Assembly (NCBI RefSeq): GCF_018449795.1 | Contig: NZ_JAAVVE010000021.1 | Coordinates: 1 to 64,000, forward strand | From: Sphingomonas sp. dw_22 | GTDB taxonomy: Bacteria > Pseudomonadota > Alphaproteobacteria > Sphingomonadales > Sphingomonadaceae | DNA: 64,000 nt | Direction: 5' to 3' | In this document: positions 46,308 through 55,410 of the stretch, in pieces | How the letters are laid out: every line of letters starts with the position of its first letter | Numbering within the stretch: the stretch's first letter is position 1 | The notes under the pieces: model-generated | Databases searched by the model: none | What the model was told of the DNA's origin: nothing | The model's input: the letters and a program-made list of their open reading frames with translations, nothing else | Program-made: the position numbers and the translations under genes

Positions 46308-47524
46308 TGAAACCCGCTCTTCTGGCGGCCCCCGCCCTGCTCGGCCTGCTCGCGCTCACCGCCGCGCATGCGGTCGCGCCCGAGCGCTGGGTGCCCGGCT
46401 GGGCCTCGCCGCCGATCGGCTATGAGCCCGACACGCGCGACGGCAAGGGGCTCGGCCGCCCGTTCAGGGACGAAACGGTGCGCCAGGAAATCCGCGTAGG
46501 CGCGGCGGGCGGCAGCGTGCGGGTGCGCTTCACCAACGAGCTTGCGGGCGTGCCGCTGCGCATCGGCGCGGCCTCGATCCTGCGTCTCGATGCGGAGGGC
46601 AAATCCATGCCCGGCAGCCTGCGCTCGCTGTCGTTCGGACAGGCCCGGAGCGTCTCGGTGCCGGCGCGCGCGCCGATGCTGTCCGATCCGATCGCCTATC
46701 CGGTCCAGGCCGGCGAGCGGATCGCCGTGTCGATCCACTATCCCGACGAAACCGCCGCCCCGGCCCATGCCCAGATGGTCGATGTCGCGGCCGGCGATGC
46801 GACATCGATGCTCGACCTGCCCGCCCCGCGCCATGTCCGGGCTTCAGGCGTGGTCAGCGCGCTGGAGGTCGGCGGCGCGAGCGCGACCCGCGTGCTGGTG
46901 ACGTTCGGCGATTCGATCACCGAAGGCGCGGGCGCCTCTCCCGGCAAGGCGATGAGCTGGCCCGATCAGCTCGGCCGCATGCTCGCCGGCAATGCCGGGG
47001 GGCGCTGCTGGGCGATCGCCAATGCCGGCATCAGCGGCAACCGCCTGCTCAGCAGCGGGCGCGGGCCGAACGCGCTGTCGCGGCTGGATCGGGACGCCTT
47101 GTCCGTCCCCGGCGCCACCCATATCGTCGTGCTCGAAGGCATTAACGATATCGGCAAGGTCAAAGACCCTGCCCACAACTGGCAACCGACAGCGGCCCAG
47201 TTGATCGCGGCCTATGAGCAGATCCTCGCCCGAGCCAAGGGGCGTGGGCTCAAGGTGATCTTCGGCACGCTGCTGCCCTATGAGGGCGCCGCCTATGCCG
47301 ATCCGGACGGGGAGCAGCGCCGCGAGACGGTCAATCGGTGGATCCGCGCCAATGCGCGCCGCTTCGACGGGGTGATCGATTTCGACCTGGCGATGCAGGA
47401 GCCGGGCAAGCCCATGGTGATGCGCCTGCCCGAGCAGATCGGCGACCATCTCCACCCGAACGACGCCGGCTATACCCGCATGGCGAAGACGGCGCTGCCG
47501 GTGATCCTCGCCCAGGGATGCTGA
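46304..47524 (+). CDS. Exported SGNH/GDSL hydrolase
   Basis: A 406-residue exported esterase with a signal peptide to about AHAVA. An N-terminal beta-rich domain (about residues 25-190) precedes the SGNH domain. Catalytic blocks are VTFGDSITEGAG (Ser nucleophile), GISGNRLL, VLEGINDIG (Asn block) and the closing DHLHPNDAGY (Asp and His). Such enzymes deacylate plant polysaccharides. The start overlaps the GH42 stop (ATGATGA). The gene ends only 15 bases from the convergent GH78 gene, leaving no room for a separate terminator. Confidence 0.88.
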   Translation: MMKPALLAAPALLGLLALTAAHAVAPERWVPGWASPPIGYEPDTRDGKGLGRPFRDETVRQEIRVGAAGGSVRVRFTNELAGVPLRIGAASILRLDAEGKSMPGSLRSLSFGQARSVSVPARAPMLSDPIAYPVQAGERIAVSIHYPDETAAPAHAQMVDVAAGDATSMLDLPAPRHVRASGVVSALEVGGASATRVLVTFGDSITEGAGASPGKAMSWPDQLGRMLAGNAGGRCWAIANAGISGNRLLSSGRGPNALSRLDRDALSVPGATHIVVLEGINDIGKVKDPAHNWQPTAAQLIAAYEQILARAKGRGLKVIFGTLLPYEGAAYADPDGEQRRETVNRWIRANARRFDGVIDFDLAMQEPGKPMVMRLPEQIGDHLHPNDAGYTRMAKTALPVILAQGC

Positions 47525-47539
47525 TCGAGGGGCCGTTGG

Positions 47540-50368
47540 CTATGCCGCGGCCGCCTCGAACACATAGCGTCCGGAACCGATAGTGAGCGTCGCGACGCCT
47601 GCCTTGTCGGCCGCCTTCAGCACGCCCACGGCATTCGCGGCAGGCGCGCCGCCCTCACGGATGCCGCCGAGCGGCGCAGGCAGGCGGACCGCCGCCTGCG
47701 CGCCCGCCGGAACCTCGATCTCGAACCGGATCGCCCCGCCCTGCCGCCGCCAGGCGCTGCGGATCGGCCCCAGCACCGAATCATAGCTCGCCGCGGCGGA
47801 TTCGAGCCCCGGCACGGTCTGCGGCGCGATCGTGATCGCCGGCGCGGCGCTGTCCCAGAAATCGAGCGTGATCCCGCCCAGCCCGCTATAGAGCCACGCC
47901 AGCGCGTGCCCGAGCATGAAATGGTTCTGCGAACCGCCGCGCTTGGGATCCCAGTTCTCGGTCAGCGCGGTCGCGCCGGCCATGACCTGCGCGCCATAGC
48001 TCGGCGCATCGGTGCGCGAGAGCATCGCATGCAGCACTTCCGGCGCGCCATGCTCGGCAAGCGCGCGCACGACATAATGGAAGCCGATGTCGCCGGCGGT
48101 GACATGATCGCCCCGCGAACGGATATCGGCGACGAGACTGGCCAGCACGCGCTTCTCCTGCCCGGCCGGAACCATGCCCAGCGCCAGCGGCATCGCGTTC
48201 GCGGTCTGGCTGCCGGTATCGTAGCTGCCCTTGTCGGCATGGAAATAGGTCGCGTTGAACGCCGCCTTCACGCTCGCGGCGCGCCGCTGGAAGCCGGCGA
48301 CTTCGGATGCGGGCCGCCCGAGCAGCCGGGCGATCTCCACCAGGTAGGTCAGCATCTGGTAATAAGTGGCGGTTCCGGTCACGCCCATCGTCGTCAACTG
48401 GGTGCGGCCGCCTTCGGCGCGCGGCCCCAGATCGAGCCAGTCGCCCAGCCCATAGACCACCAGGCCGTCGGCGGTGCGCTTGCTTTCGATGTGATCGGCA
48501 TAGCGCCGCATCGCGGGGTAGCCGATCTCCAATATCCTGGGGTCGCCGTACATCCTGTACGTCTTCCACGCCGCGATCACGACCGCCCCGCCCCATTCGG
48601 GCGAATCGCGATAGATCTCGTCGACGCCCAGGAACTGGACGAATTCGGGCGCGATCTCGGGGATCTGGCCACTCGGCAACTGCGCATCGACGATATCGGC
48701 GATCGTCTTCTCGTACAGCGTCACGCCGTCCTCGACATAGAGGACGGTCTCCGCGTTCAGATGGTCCTGTTCGAGCCAGCCGAGCTTCTCGCGGTGCGGA
48801 CAATCGGTGAACACGCTCGCGCTGTTGCTGAGCACCGCCTGCTTGATCAAGTCATGGACCTGCACGAGCAGCGCCTGGCTGGATTCGAACCGTCCGCCCT
48901 GGGGCAGATCGGTGTGGACGAACTCGCTCTCCAGGCCGAGAACGGCCACGTCGTTCGGTCCCGCGCGATCGGCGGGCATCGCGCCCTCGATCTGCAGATA
49001 GCGCGATCCGCAATAGGTGAAGCGCGGCCGCCAGACCTCCTCGCCACGCCCCGCCAGCGTATAGGCATAATAGACCGGCAGGCCCGGCCGCGCGCCGATG
49101 CTGCGCGGCGCGATCGTGCCGTCGTCGCCGAGCACTTCGGAAGGACTCAACCGAATCGTCGCGCCGGCGGGTCCGCGCACTTTCAGAACCGGCCTGCTCG
49201 CGGCGTTCTTGCCGAAATCATAGACGAACACGCCCGGCTTCGGCTCGGTGATCCGCGCCGTGGCATAAGTCGTATCGACGGTGATCGGCGGGATCCCTTG
49301 TGCCTTGAGTGTACCCGGCGGCCCTTCGACCACCAGCACCGGCGACCAGTCCTCGGCGGCCACTCCGGCGCGGTCCCAGTTCGCGATCTCGCGCCGCGCG
49401 TCATGATCCTCGCCGCCATAGATCGACGAAAAGGTTATCGGGCCGGGCCGCGTGACCCAGGATTCGTCGCTGACGATCAGTTCCTGCGTGCCGTCCTCAT
49501 AGGTGATCGCGAGCTGCGCGATCAGCCTGGGCTGGCCGAAGGTGCCGACGAACTTCTTGTAGCGGTCCTTGACGCCTTCGACATTGTACATGCCGTTGCC
49601 CAGCATCACGCCGATCGCATTGGCGCCCGGCTGCAACAGGCCGGTGACGTCATAGCTGTTGTAGAGCACCGTCTTGCGATAATCGGTCCAACCCGGATTG
49701 AGCATGGACTGCGTGGTCTCGCGGCCATTGATGCTCACTGCATAATGGCCGAGCCCGCTGGCCGAGAGGATCGCATGCCGCACGGGTTTGCGAACCGCGA
49801 AGGCCCGCCGGAACAGCGGCATCGGCTTCGCGCCGTCGGCAGGCGCGCCCTTGCGGGATTCGGCAATGCGGATCGGCCAGCCCGGCTCGGCGGCGATCCA
49901 TTTCGCCTTCCAGGCGCCGGTGCCCAGCACGCCGGTGACGAACCGCTCGGGCGCGATCCACCCGGAGGGATGTCCCTGTTCGTCCCACAGCATCACCGAC
50001 CACCAATAGGGCGCCTGCGCGCCGAGGCGCAGGTCGCGGCCGGGCCGCGCGCCGAACTTCGCGCTTTTGACCTTGCCGCTGTCCCAGATGTCGCCGCGAC
50101 CGGCGGCAGCGTCCGCCTCCGTGCTGGCGACGACGATCCGCCATGCCGATTGGCGCACGCCGCGAGCGGTGGCGTCCGTGGCTTCGGCGGTCCAGCCGAA
50201 GCGCGGCCGCAGCATGTCGATCCCCTCGGGCCGGACGCGCCATTCGACGCGCGGTCTCGACGGGCGCAAGCGCCCCGCGCCGGGAGCGGCCAGCGCGACC
50301 TTCGGCATGAGCGACGTAGCCAGCGTCGCGGCCATCAAGCCGCGACGGGTCAGCCGGGGTGCGGTCAT
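47540..50368 (-). CDS. GH78 alpha-L-rhamnosidase-like enzyme (second copy, variant active site)
   Basis: A 942-residue exported protein with a Tat-like signal (LTRRGLMAATLATSLMPKVALA). Beta-sandwich domains (GLGHYAVSINGRETTQSMLNPGWTDYRKTVLY) lead to an (alpha/alpha)6 barrel. The catalytic segment is TDCPHREKLGWLEQDH (Asp522, Glu527), one residue shorter than the classical TDCPQRDERLGW. The base is probably the Glu in ALTENWDP. This CPHREKLGW variant defines a large GH78-like group whose substrates are less well known. The ATG overlaps the stop of the GH-A gene upstream (ATGA). Confidence 0.87.
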   Translation of the reverse strand: MTAPRLTRRGLMAATLATSLMPKVALAAPGAGRLRPSRPRVEWRVRPEGIDMLRPRFGWTAEATDATARGVRQSAWRIVVASTEADAAAGRGDIWDSGKVKSAKFGARPGRDLRLGAQAPYWWSVMLWDEQGHPSGWIAPERFVTGVLGTGAWKAKWIAAEPGWPIRIAESRKGAPADGAKPMPLFRRAFAVRKPVRHAILSASGLGHYAVSINGRETTQSMLNPGWTDYRKTVLYNSYDVTGLLQPGANAIGVMLGNGMYNVEGVKDRYKKFVGTFGQPRLIAQLAITYEDGTQELIVSDESWVTRPGPITFSSIYGGEDHDARREIANWDRAGVAAEDWSPVLVVEGPPGTLKAQGIPPITVDTTYATARITEPKPGVFVYDFGKNAASRPVLKVRGPAGATIRLSPSEVLGDDGTIAPRSIGARPGLPVYYAYTLAGRGEEVWRPRFTYCGSRYLQIEGAMPADRAGPNDVAVLGLESEFVHTDLPQGGRFESSQALLVQVHDLIKQAVLSNSASVFTDCPHREKLGWLEQDHLNAETVLYVEDGVTLYEKTIADIVDAQLPSGQIPEIAPEFVQFLGVDEIYRDSPEWGGAVVIAAWKTYRMYGDPRILEIGYPAMRRYADHIESKRTADGLVVYGLGDWLDLGPRAEGGRTQLTTMGVTGTATYYQMLTYLVEIARLLGRPASEVAGFQRRAASVKAAFNATYFHADKGSYDTGSQTANAMPLALGMVPAGQEKRVLASLVADIRSRGDHVTAGDIGFHYVVRALAEHGAPEVLHAMLSRTDAPSYGAQVMAGATALTENWDPKRGGSQNHFMLGHALAWLYSGLGGITLDFWDSAAPAITIAPQTVPGLESAAASYDSVLGPIRSAWRRQGGAIRFEIEVPAGAQAAVRLPAPLGGIREGGAPAANAVGVLKAADKAGVATLTIGSGRYVFEAAAA

Positions 50369-51972
50369 CGCTCGACCCGGATCAGGTAGGAGGTCGTCAC
50401 CGGCGTGCCGACCGCGATCTCCCAGCCCGGCTCGATCATCCGTCCCTTGATCTCGGGACCGATCGGCCGCGCCGCGCCATCCAGCGGCGTCGCCGACACC
50501 CCGATCGCACCCTCCAGATCCTTGAGCTGGATCCACCCCGTGATCGGCTCGATCACCGTGGGTGCGGTGCCCCAATTGGTCAGCATCGCGCGCCGTTCAT
50601 CCCATTGCTGCCCTGTATTCTCGACCTTGCCGGTGGTGGTGAGCAGCATGCGGTTGGAGAGATTGAGCGGCTTGCCGTCCAGCGACGACAGCGTGATCGT
50701 CGCGAACCGGTTCTTGATGTCGGCCGAGAGGTTGCGCGTCTGGACCTGCGTATTGGCGCTGACGAATCCCACCAGTGCCTGCGAACGCGGCGTGTCGACC
50801 GTCACCAGCCCGTCCTTGCCGCCATCGGTCCGCCAGCTCAGCTCGCCGGTGTCCGACACGATCGGATTGGACGCTGGCAGCGGCGACGGCAGCGTCGGCT
50901 TGCAGTCGAGGCACGAGACCCGCGAGCCGTGGACCAGCGGAATCTTCATGTCGAAGCCCGGGGTGTAATAGGGCATGTCCGCGCGCGGCAGCCGCGACGC
51001 CTCGCTGACCTGGTCGGTCGAATAGGACCGCGTCAGCACCTTCTTCGCCGCCGATACGTCGCCCCGCAGGAAGAGCATCGCCCCCGCAGGCATCTGCGCC
51101 ATCTTCACCGGATCGAGTGTCATGTCGAAATGGTCGCCGATCATCGGAGTCCATTTGCCGCTTATCTTGGTCTCGAACGTATAGAAGAAGATACCGTCCC
51201 AATCCTGGAGCGCGGCATAGGAGGCCAGGATCGGGATCATCTCCGAGCCGTAGTCGCTCGGATAGGGATGGTTCACCTCGCTCACCGTGTACGGCTTGCC
51301 CGCCGTCGCGCTACGGGCAAGCTTCTGGATGATCGAAAGCTCGGGGCTATTGACCATCGGCTCGTTGCGCCGGCCATAGATCGCCGGATGCTGCCAATAG
51401 ACATGCGCGTCCAGAATGTCGGACTTGCTGGCGGTGCGCATCAGCGGCTGATTGGCGATGAAATAGGTGTGGTCCGCCATCGGCACGATCGGCGACTTCA
51501 CGCCCACCTCATCCTTCAGGAACCGCTTCATTTCGGCATGGAAGTCGATCTCGACCTGGGTCAGGAACGCCAGCTCGGCATCGAGCCGAAGCCTCGGCGC
51601 CTCGACATGATCGCCGCGCCGCATGAACGGCACTGGCTGCCCCGCCGACACGCCCGCCATGCCGCGCAGCTTGGTCAACTCCGCCGCGCTGCGGTTCTTC
51701 ACCAGCCAGTCGTTGTACATGCCAACCAGCAGCGCCTGGTAATGCGGCGTCATGTCGAGCTGGAGGTTCGCCCCGCCCTTCACTCGCTCGCCGCGCAGCC
51801 AGTTGCGCATCCAGAATTCCAGCAGCGAATTCTCGTTGACCACCTCGACGATCGCCACCGCCGGATCATCCGCGTACCGCAGCTTCGTGTACGGGTTGGT
51901 GTGCCCCAGCAGTTGCTTCGCATATTCCTTCTGCAGCGCCACCAGCTCCGGACCGAAATAGGTATAGGCCTT
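50365..51972 (-). repeat. Direct repeat, copy A (3' part of GH-A gene)
   Basis: This 1608-bp segment is the 3' part of the GH-A gene and is nearly identical to 60397-62004 without any insertion or deletion. The proteins differ at roughly two dozen of about 535 positions by eye. A further 180-bp similar patch (52339-52518 versus 62362-62541) lies upstream, separated by divergent sequence. The repeats have the same orientation and are 10 kb apart. Confidence 0.88.
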
Positions 51973-52608
51973 GGCCGGCCCCAACAGATCGGCGTCCGGC
52001 ACGCCGTCGCCCGCCTTGAAGCGCCGTCCGACATTGAGGTTGAAGTCGACATAGATGCCGTTCTTCTTCAACTCGGCGATCCAGTAATCGAGATTGTCCA
52101 GCCGCTCCTGGTTGAACTCCCGGCTGTTGTCGACATCGCCCCGGATCAGCCCGCGCGGGCCATGGGTGAACGGCCCCGCGGTCGGCGAACGATCGGCGCC
52201 TTCGTTCTGCACCGCGTTGACGGTGTCGGGCCGGTCGAGAAAGTGCAGGCGCACGCAATTGACGCCGAGCCGCGCCAGCTCCGCGGCATAGATCTCGGCA
52301 TCATGGTGCGATGGGATCTCTTCCGATCCCACTGCCCAGCCGGTCATGTTGACGCCCCAGCATTTGAAGCGCTGGCCGTCGCCGCGATAGAGATGCCCGT
52401 CCCGCGCCTGGATGAAGCCGTATTTCCCCGCCGGTCCGTCCAGCAGGAAACGCGCGTCCGCAGCGGAATCGACGCGCCGCTCGTGATTGACCGCGAACGG
52501 CTGGAGCGGAATATCCTGCGCGCACGCCGGCGCCGCCATCGCGATCATCGCGCCGATGCCGAGCGCTCCCCGCACGACATCAACACGCTTCCTGAATTCG
52601 ATCATCAT
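50365..52608 (-). CDS. Clan GH-A glycoside hydrolase, family uncertain (paralog A)
   Basis: A 747-residue exported enzyme (signal to about APACAQ). A short beta domain is followed by a TIM barrel with the two-Glu arrangement of clan GH-A: acid/base Glu259 in VEVVNENSLLEF and nucleophile Glu444 in TVSEVNHPYPSDYG. A C-terminal beta-sandwich (about residue 530 on) resembles accessory domains of GH5-like enzymes. I cannot assign a CAZy family. ATG 52608 has AGGGGAGA upstream. It is 95% or more identical to 60397-62610 over residues 213-747 but differs strongly at 91-212 and locally near 486-507, suggesting altered substrate loops. Couples to GH78. Confidence 0.82.
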   Translation of the reverse strand: MMIEFRKRVDVVRGALGIGAMIAMAAPACAQDIPLQPFAVNHERRVDSAADARFLLDGPAGKYGFIQARDGHLYRGDGQRFKCWGVNMTGWAVGSEEIPSHHDAEIYAAELARLGVNCVRLHFLDRPDTVNAVQNEGADRSPTAGPFTHGPRGLIRGDVDNSREFNQERLDNLDYWIAELKKNGIYVDFNLNVGRRFKAGDGVPDADLLGPAKAYTYFGPELVALQKEYAKQLLGHTNPYTKLRYADDPAVAIVEVVNENSLLEFWMRNWLRGERVKGGANLQLDMTPHYQALLVGMYNDWLVKNRSAAELTKLRGMAGVSAGQPVPFMRRGDHVEAPRLRLDAELAFLTQVEIDFHAEMKRFLKDEVGVKSPIVPMADHTYFIANQPLMRTASKSDILDAHVYWQHPAIYGRRNEPMVNSPELSIIQKLARSATAGKPYTVSEVNHPYPSDYGSEMIPILASYAALQDWDGIFFYTFETKISGKWTPMIGDHFDMTLDPVKMAQMPAGAMLFLRGDVSAAKKVLTRSYSTDQVSEASRLPRADMPYYTPGFDMKIPLVHGSRVSCLDCKPTLPSPLPASNPIVSDTGELSWRTDGGKDGLVTVDTPRSQALVGFVSANTQVQTRNLSADIKNRFATITLSSLDGKPLNLSNRMLLTTTGKVENTGQQWDERRAMLTNWGTAPTVIEPITGWIQLKDLEGAIGVSATPLDGAARPIGPEIKGRMIEPGWEIAVGTPVTTSYLIRVER

Positions 52609-52683
52609 GCTCTCCCCTGAGCGCGGCCGCGTCGCCCCGCGTCTTTTGCGGAATAGTCGAGCCCAGCCGGGCTCACGTCAACA

Positions 52684-52726
52684 ACATCCCATTAATCGCA
52701 ATAATATGATACATACTGGGATGTTC
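52684..52726. promoter_or_regulatory. 9-bp inverted repeat flanking an AT-rich element
   Basis: AACATCCCA (52684-52692) and TGGGATGTT (52718-52726) are perfect reverse complements 25 bases apart. Between them lies AATAATATGATACATACTGG (52701-52720), similar to the divergent promoter element at 20422. The structure sits 14 bases past the stop of the upstream gene and about 75 bases before the GH-A start, so it could be a terminator-like hairpin or an operator for the downstream pair. Confidence 0.4.
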
Positions 52727-52739
52727 TGGATTTCTGCCG

Positions 52740-55385
52740 CTAGGCAAGGCGCCGGCGCCAGACCGCGTAATAGGGCTGGCCGGCCCAGTTCGCGTCGAGC
52801 CCCGGCGCCAGCATGTCGCCCCGCGCGCCCTGCAGCAGGAAGTAATATTGCAGCGGGAACGGCGACGCGGTGTAGTCGCCCGGTATCTCCGCGGAATATT
52901 GCCCGCCGGCCCCCGCCATCGGCACCGAACGCCAGCGCTCGCCATGATTGACGTGCCGGAAATACAGCGCGCAATGCTGCATGTCCGATGGAACGGACAG
53001 GCGCACGGCCAAGGGCTGGCCCGGCGTGAAGCTGTCCGGCGCCGCGTGCTCGAACGCATAGCGCGGACGCGACGGATCGAGGACGTTCCTGGCGATCGGG
53101 GCTCTGGTCGAACCATCCTGCCGCATCGGGTTCGACAGCGCGGCCCGCATTGCGGCGATGTCGCGATCGATGTCCGGCACCCGATCGATCCAATGCCCGC
53201 GCTGGACGATCGCCTCGGTCCCGAAGCTGATGTCGGGAACATAGACCCCGCGTGCCCGCTCGGCCATCGCCACCCAGATGTCGCGACCCCTAGCATAGAT
53301 CGCAAGCGCCTGGCGGCCGGTCTCGATCGCCCCGGTCTTCCGATAGACCTGGAACAACAGGCCGCTCTGCAGCTTCGCGGCGAAGAAGCGGGCCAGACCG
53401 ATCTGGATCAGGACGTCCTCTTCGAGCCGGCGAAAGGCCGGATCGCTCGGCGCCGTTGCCTGCGCGCGCGCCTGCTTCAGGGCCGTCGCGGCCATGCCGG
53501 CAAAGCCTTCCAGCGCGCGCGCAACTTCGGCCGGGGAATATTTGGGGTCCGCCTTCCCGGCCACCACGAGATCGGCATGCTCGGCGATCGAAGAGAAGAG
53601 CTGCGGATCGAGCGCGCTGATATCGGCGAGCGTATAGCCGTCGGGCAGGTCCGCGATCGGCTTGTAGCCGGTGAGCGGCATCACCGGCATGTTGTCGTAG
53701 ATTTCCGGCCAGTAATAACGGTTCGAGGTGGAAGGGATATTGGCGGTGGTGAACAGCGGCAGCGTGCGGGAGGCATGCGCCAACGCCGTCTCCGCAGCCG
53801 TGGCGGCCGGCCCGAAGGTCCGCGCCAGATAGCGCCCCCACCCTGCCCGATCGGCATCAGGATCGTAGAGCAGGCGCCCCCACAGGCGATATTCATACTC
53901 GAACTTGGCCCAATCGTTCAGGCCCGGCTCTAGCGCCTTGTCCTGATAGGCGTTGCGGCCGCCCGGATGCCCGGAGGCCTCCCGTCCCTTGAACGTCAGC
54001 GGCTCGCAGATCTCCAGGCCGGCGGAATCGCAGAAGCCGGCCGCGCGCGAATAGGCAGCGGCGGTGGCCGGATCGCCCCATAGCAGGAAGCGCTGCGTTC
54101 CCGGCCACAGGCGATGCAGCACGCCATATTTGCGCCCCTCGACGAACAGATCGGCATAGCCGTAGCGCGTGAAGCGCCGCACGCCGCTGCTGCTGTTGCC
54201 GGTCTTCGCGATCCGCTCAGGTGTCGGCACTTCGTTCTCGCGGATATCGGCCTGGTGATAGCCGAGCCCCATATGCTCGCCGGCGAATTTGGGGCTCACC
54301 TGCATCGGCATGCCGGTCGCCTGGGCGATGGCGATCATCTCTTCGGTGATGCCCTTGGCATGCATGTCGATCTCGACCGGGCGACCGGCCGCCGCGAACC
54401 CTTCGAACAATGTCCGCCAGAAGGAGAAGCTGCCGTCCGCGATGCCGCTCTCGACATGGATGCGGAAGGTCAGCCCGTTGATGTCCGGGCATTCCTTCAG
54501 CAGCCTGGCCATCGCATCTCGGCAATAGGCGGCGTGGGTCTTCGCCGTGAGCCCTTCGATCCGATGGAATGCCTTCGGGCTTTCCACCCAGTCATAAGCG
54601 TGCGTCCAGATGCCGAGCTGGAAGTGCAGTCCCCGCGCCGCCGCCTCGGACGAGATGAACCTGAGCGTCTCCAGATTCTTCTCGCGCTCGCCCGCCGGCA
54701 GCGGTGGATTCAGCCGGACGTCGTATCCCGGCACGTCGAACAGGAAGACATAGGGGAACTGGAAATAATCGTCGGTGATGTTCTTGGGAAAATCATAGCC
54801 GAAGCCGAAGAACAGCGCGACGCGATTGAAGCGGTTCGCGACCAGCATGTCGAGATAATCGGCCCAGAAGCCCTTGTCGTAATACCAACCCTTGTCCTCG
54901 ATCTCGCTGCAGAAGGAGCGCGCCATGCTGCGGATCGCATTGGCCGGTTTCTCATCCATCGCCGCGATGTCGAGCCCGAGATCGGGGGACGAGGACAGCC
55001 GCACGCGATCGGCCAGCTCCAGCACCGCATAGGCCAGGCCCAGCCTGCCGCTCGACGATGCCCGTAACGCACGGGCGCCCTTGAACCGGTCGGGCGCGAT
55101 CGCGAAACCCTCGGCATGCCCCGAAGCCCTGTTGGCGAGGAGGAGCACGAGCTCGCCCGGAGCCGGGTCCGCCGTGGCCGACACCGCGCTGGCGACCCCC
55201 TTCTCCGTCAGTGCCTTGCGAAGCCGGTCCACCGCCCGGGCGACCGGCGTCGCGGAGGCGACCGGGTCCGCCGGATCGGACAGGATCCATACCTTGCCCG
55301 GCGCGGCGCCGATCGCAGCGGTGCCTAGCGTGCCGGTTGCCGCGACGGCGGCGCCGAGTTTCAGGATATCCCTGCGTTCGATCAT
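52740..55385 (-). CDS. Exported TIM-barrel hydrolase with GH67/GH20-like N-terminal domain, unclassified
   Basis: An 881-residue exported protein beginning with a Tat-like signal (MIERRDILKLGAAVAATGTLG). The first 120 residues look like the beta/alpha domain that precedes alpha-glucuronidases and hexosaminidases (KGVASAVSATADPAPGELVLLLANR; SSGRLGLAYAVLELADRV). A TIM-barrel-like region follows (WADYLDMLVANRFNRVALFF; HFQLGIWTHAYDW; GLTFRIHVESGIADGSF, whose Glu is a candidate acid; VEIDMHAKG). A helical region and a C-terminal beta-sandwich complete it. I do not recognise a CAZy family. The operon context says plant glycan hydrolysis; a uronic-acid or amino-sugar-type substrate is conceivable. 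Confidence 0.65.
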   Translation of the reverse strand: MIERRDILKLGAAVAATGTLGTAAIGAAPGKVWILSDPADPVASATPVARAVDRLRKALTEKGVASAVSATADPAPGELVLLLANRASGHAEGFAIAPDRFKGARALRASSSGRLGLAYAVLELADRVRLSSSPDLGLDIAAMDEKPANAIRSMARSFCSEIEDKGWYYDKGFWADYLDMLVANRFNRVALFFGFGYDFPKNITDDYFQFPYVFLFDVPGYDVRLNPPLPAGEREKNLETLRFISSEAAARGLHFQLGIWTHAYDWVESPKAFHRIEGLTAKTHAAYCRDAMARLLKECPDINGLTFRIHVESGIADGSFSFWRTLFEGFAAAGRPVEIDMHAKGITEEMIAIAQATGMPMQVSPKFAGEHMGLGYHQADIRENEVPTPERIAKTGNSSSGVRRFTRYGYADLFVEGRKYGVLHRLWPGTQRFLLWGDPATAAAYSRAAGFCDSAGLEICEPLTFKGREASGHPGGRNAYQDKALEPGLNDWAKFEYEYRLWGRLLYDPDADRAGWGRYLARTFGPAATAAETALAHASRTLPLFTTANIPSTSNRYYWPEIYDNMPVMPLTGYKPIADLPDGYTLADISALDPQLFSSIAEHADLVVAGKADPKYSPAEVARALEGFAGMAATALKQARAQATAPSDPAFRRLEEDVLIQIGLARFFAAKLQSGLLFQVYRKTGAIETGRQALAIYARGRDIWVAMAERARGVYVPDISFGTEAIVQRGHWIDRVPDIDRDIAAMRAALSNPMRQDGSTRAPIARNVLDPSRPRYAFEHAAPDSFTPGQPLAVRLSVPSDMQHCALYFRHVNHGERWRSVPMAGAGGQYSAEIPGDYTASPFPLQYYFLLQGARGDMLAPGLDANWAGQPYYAVWRRRLA

Positions 55386-55410
55386 CGGTTCGGCCCCATG
55401 TGGAATTAGC

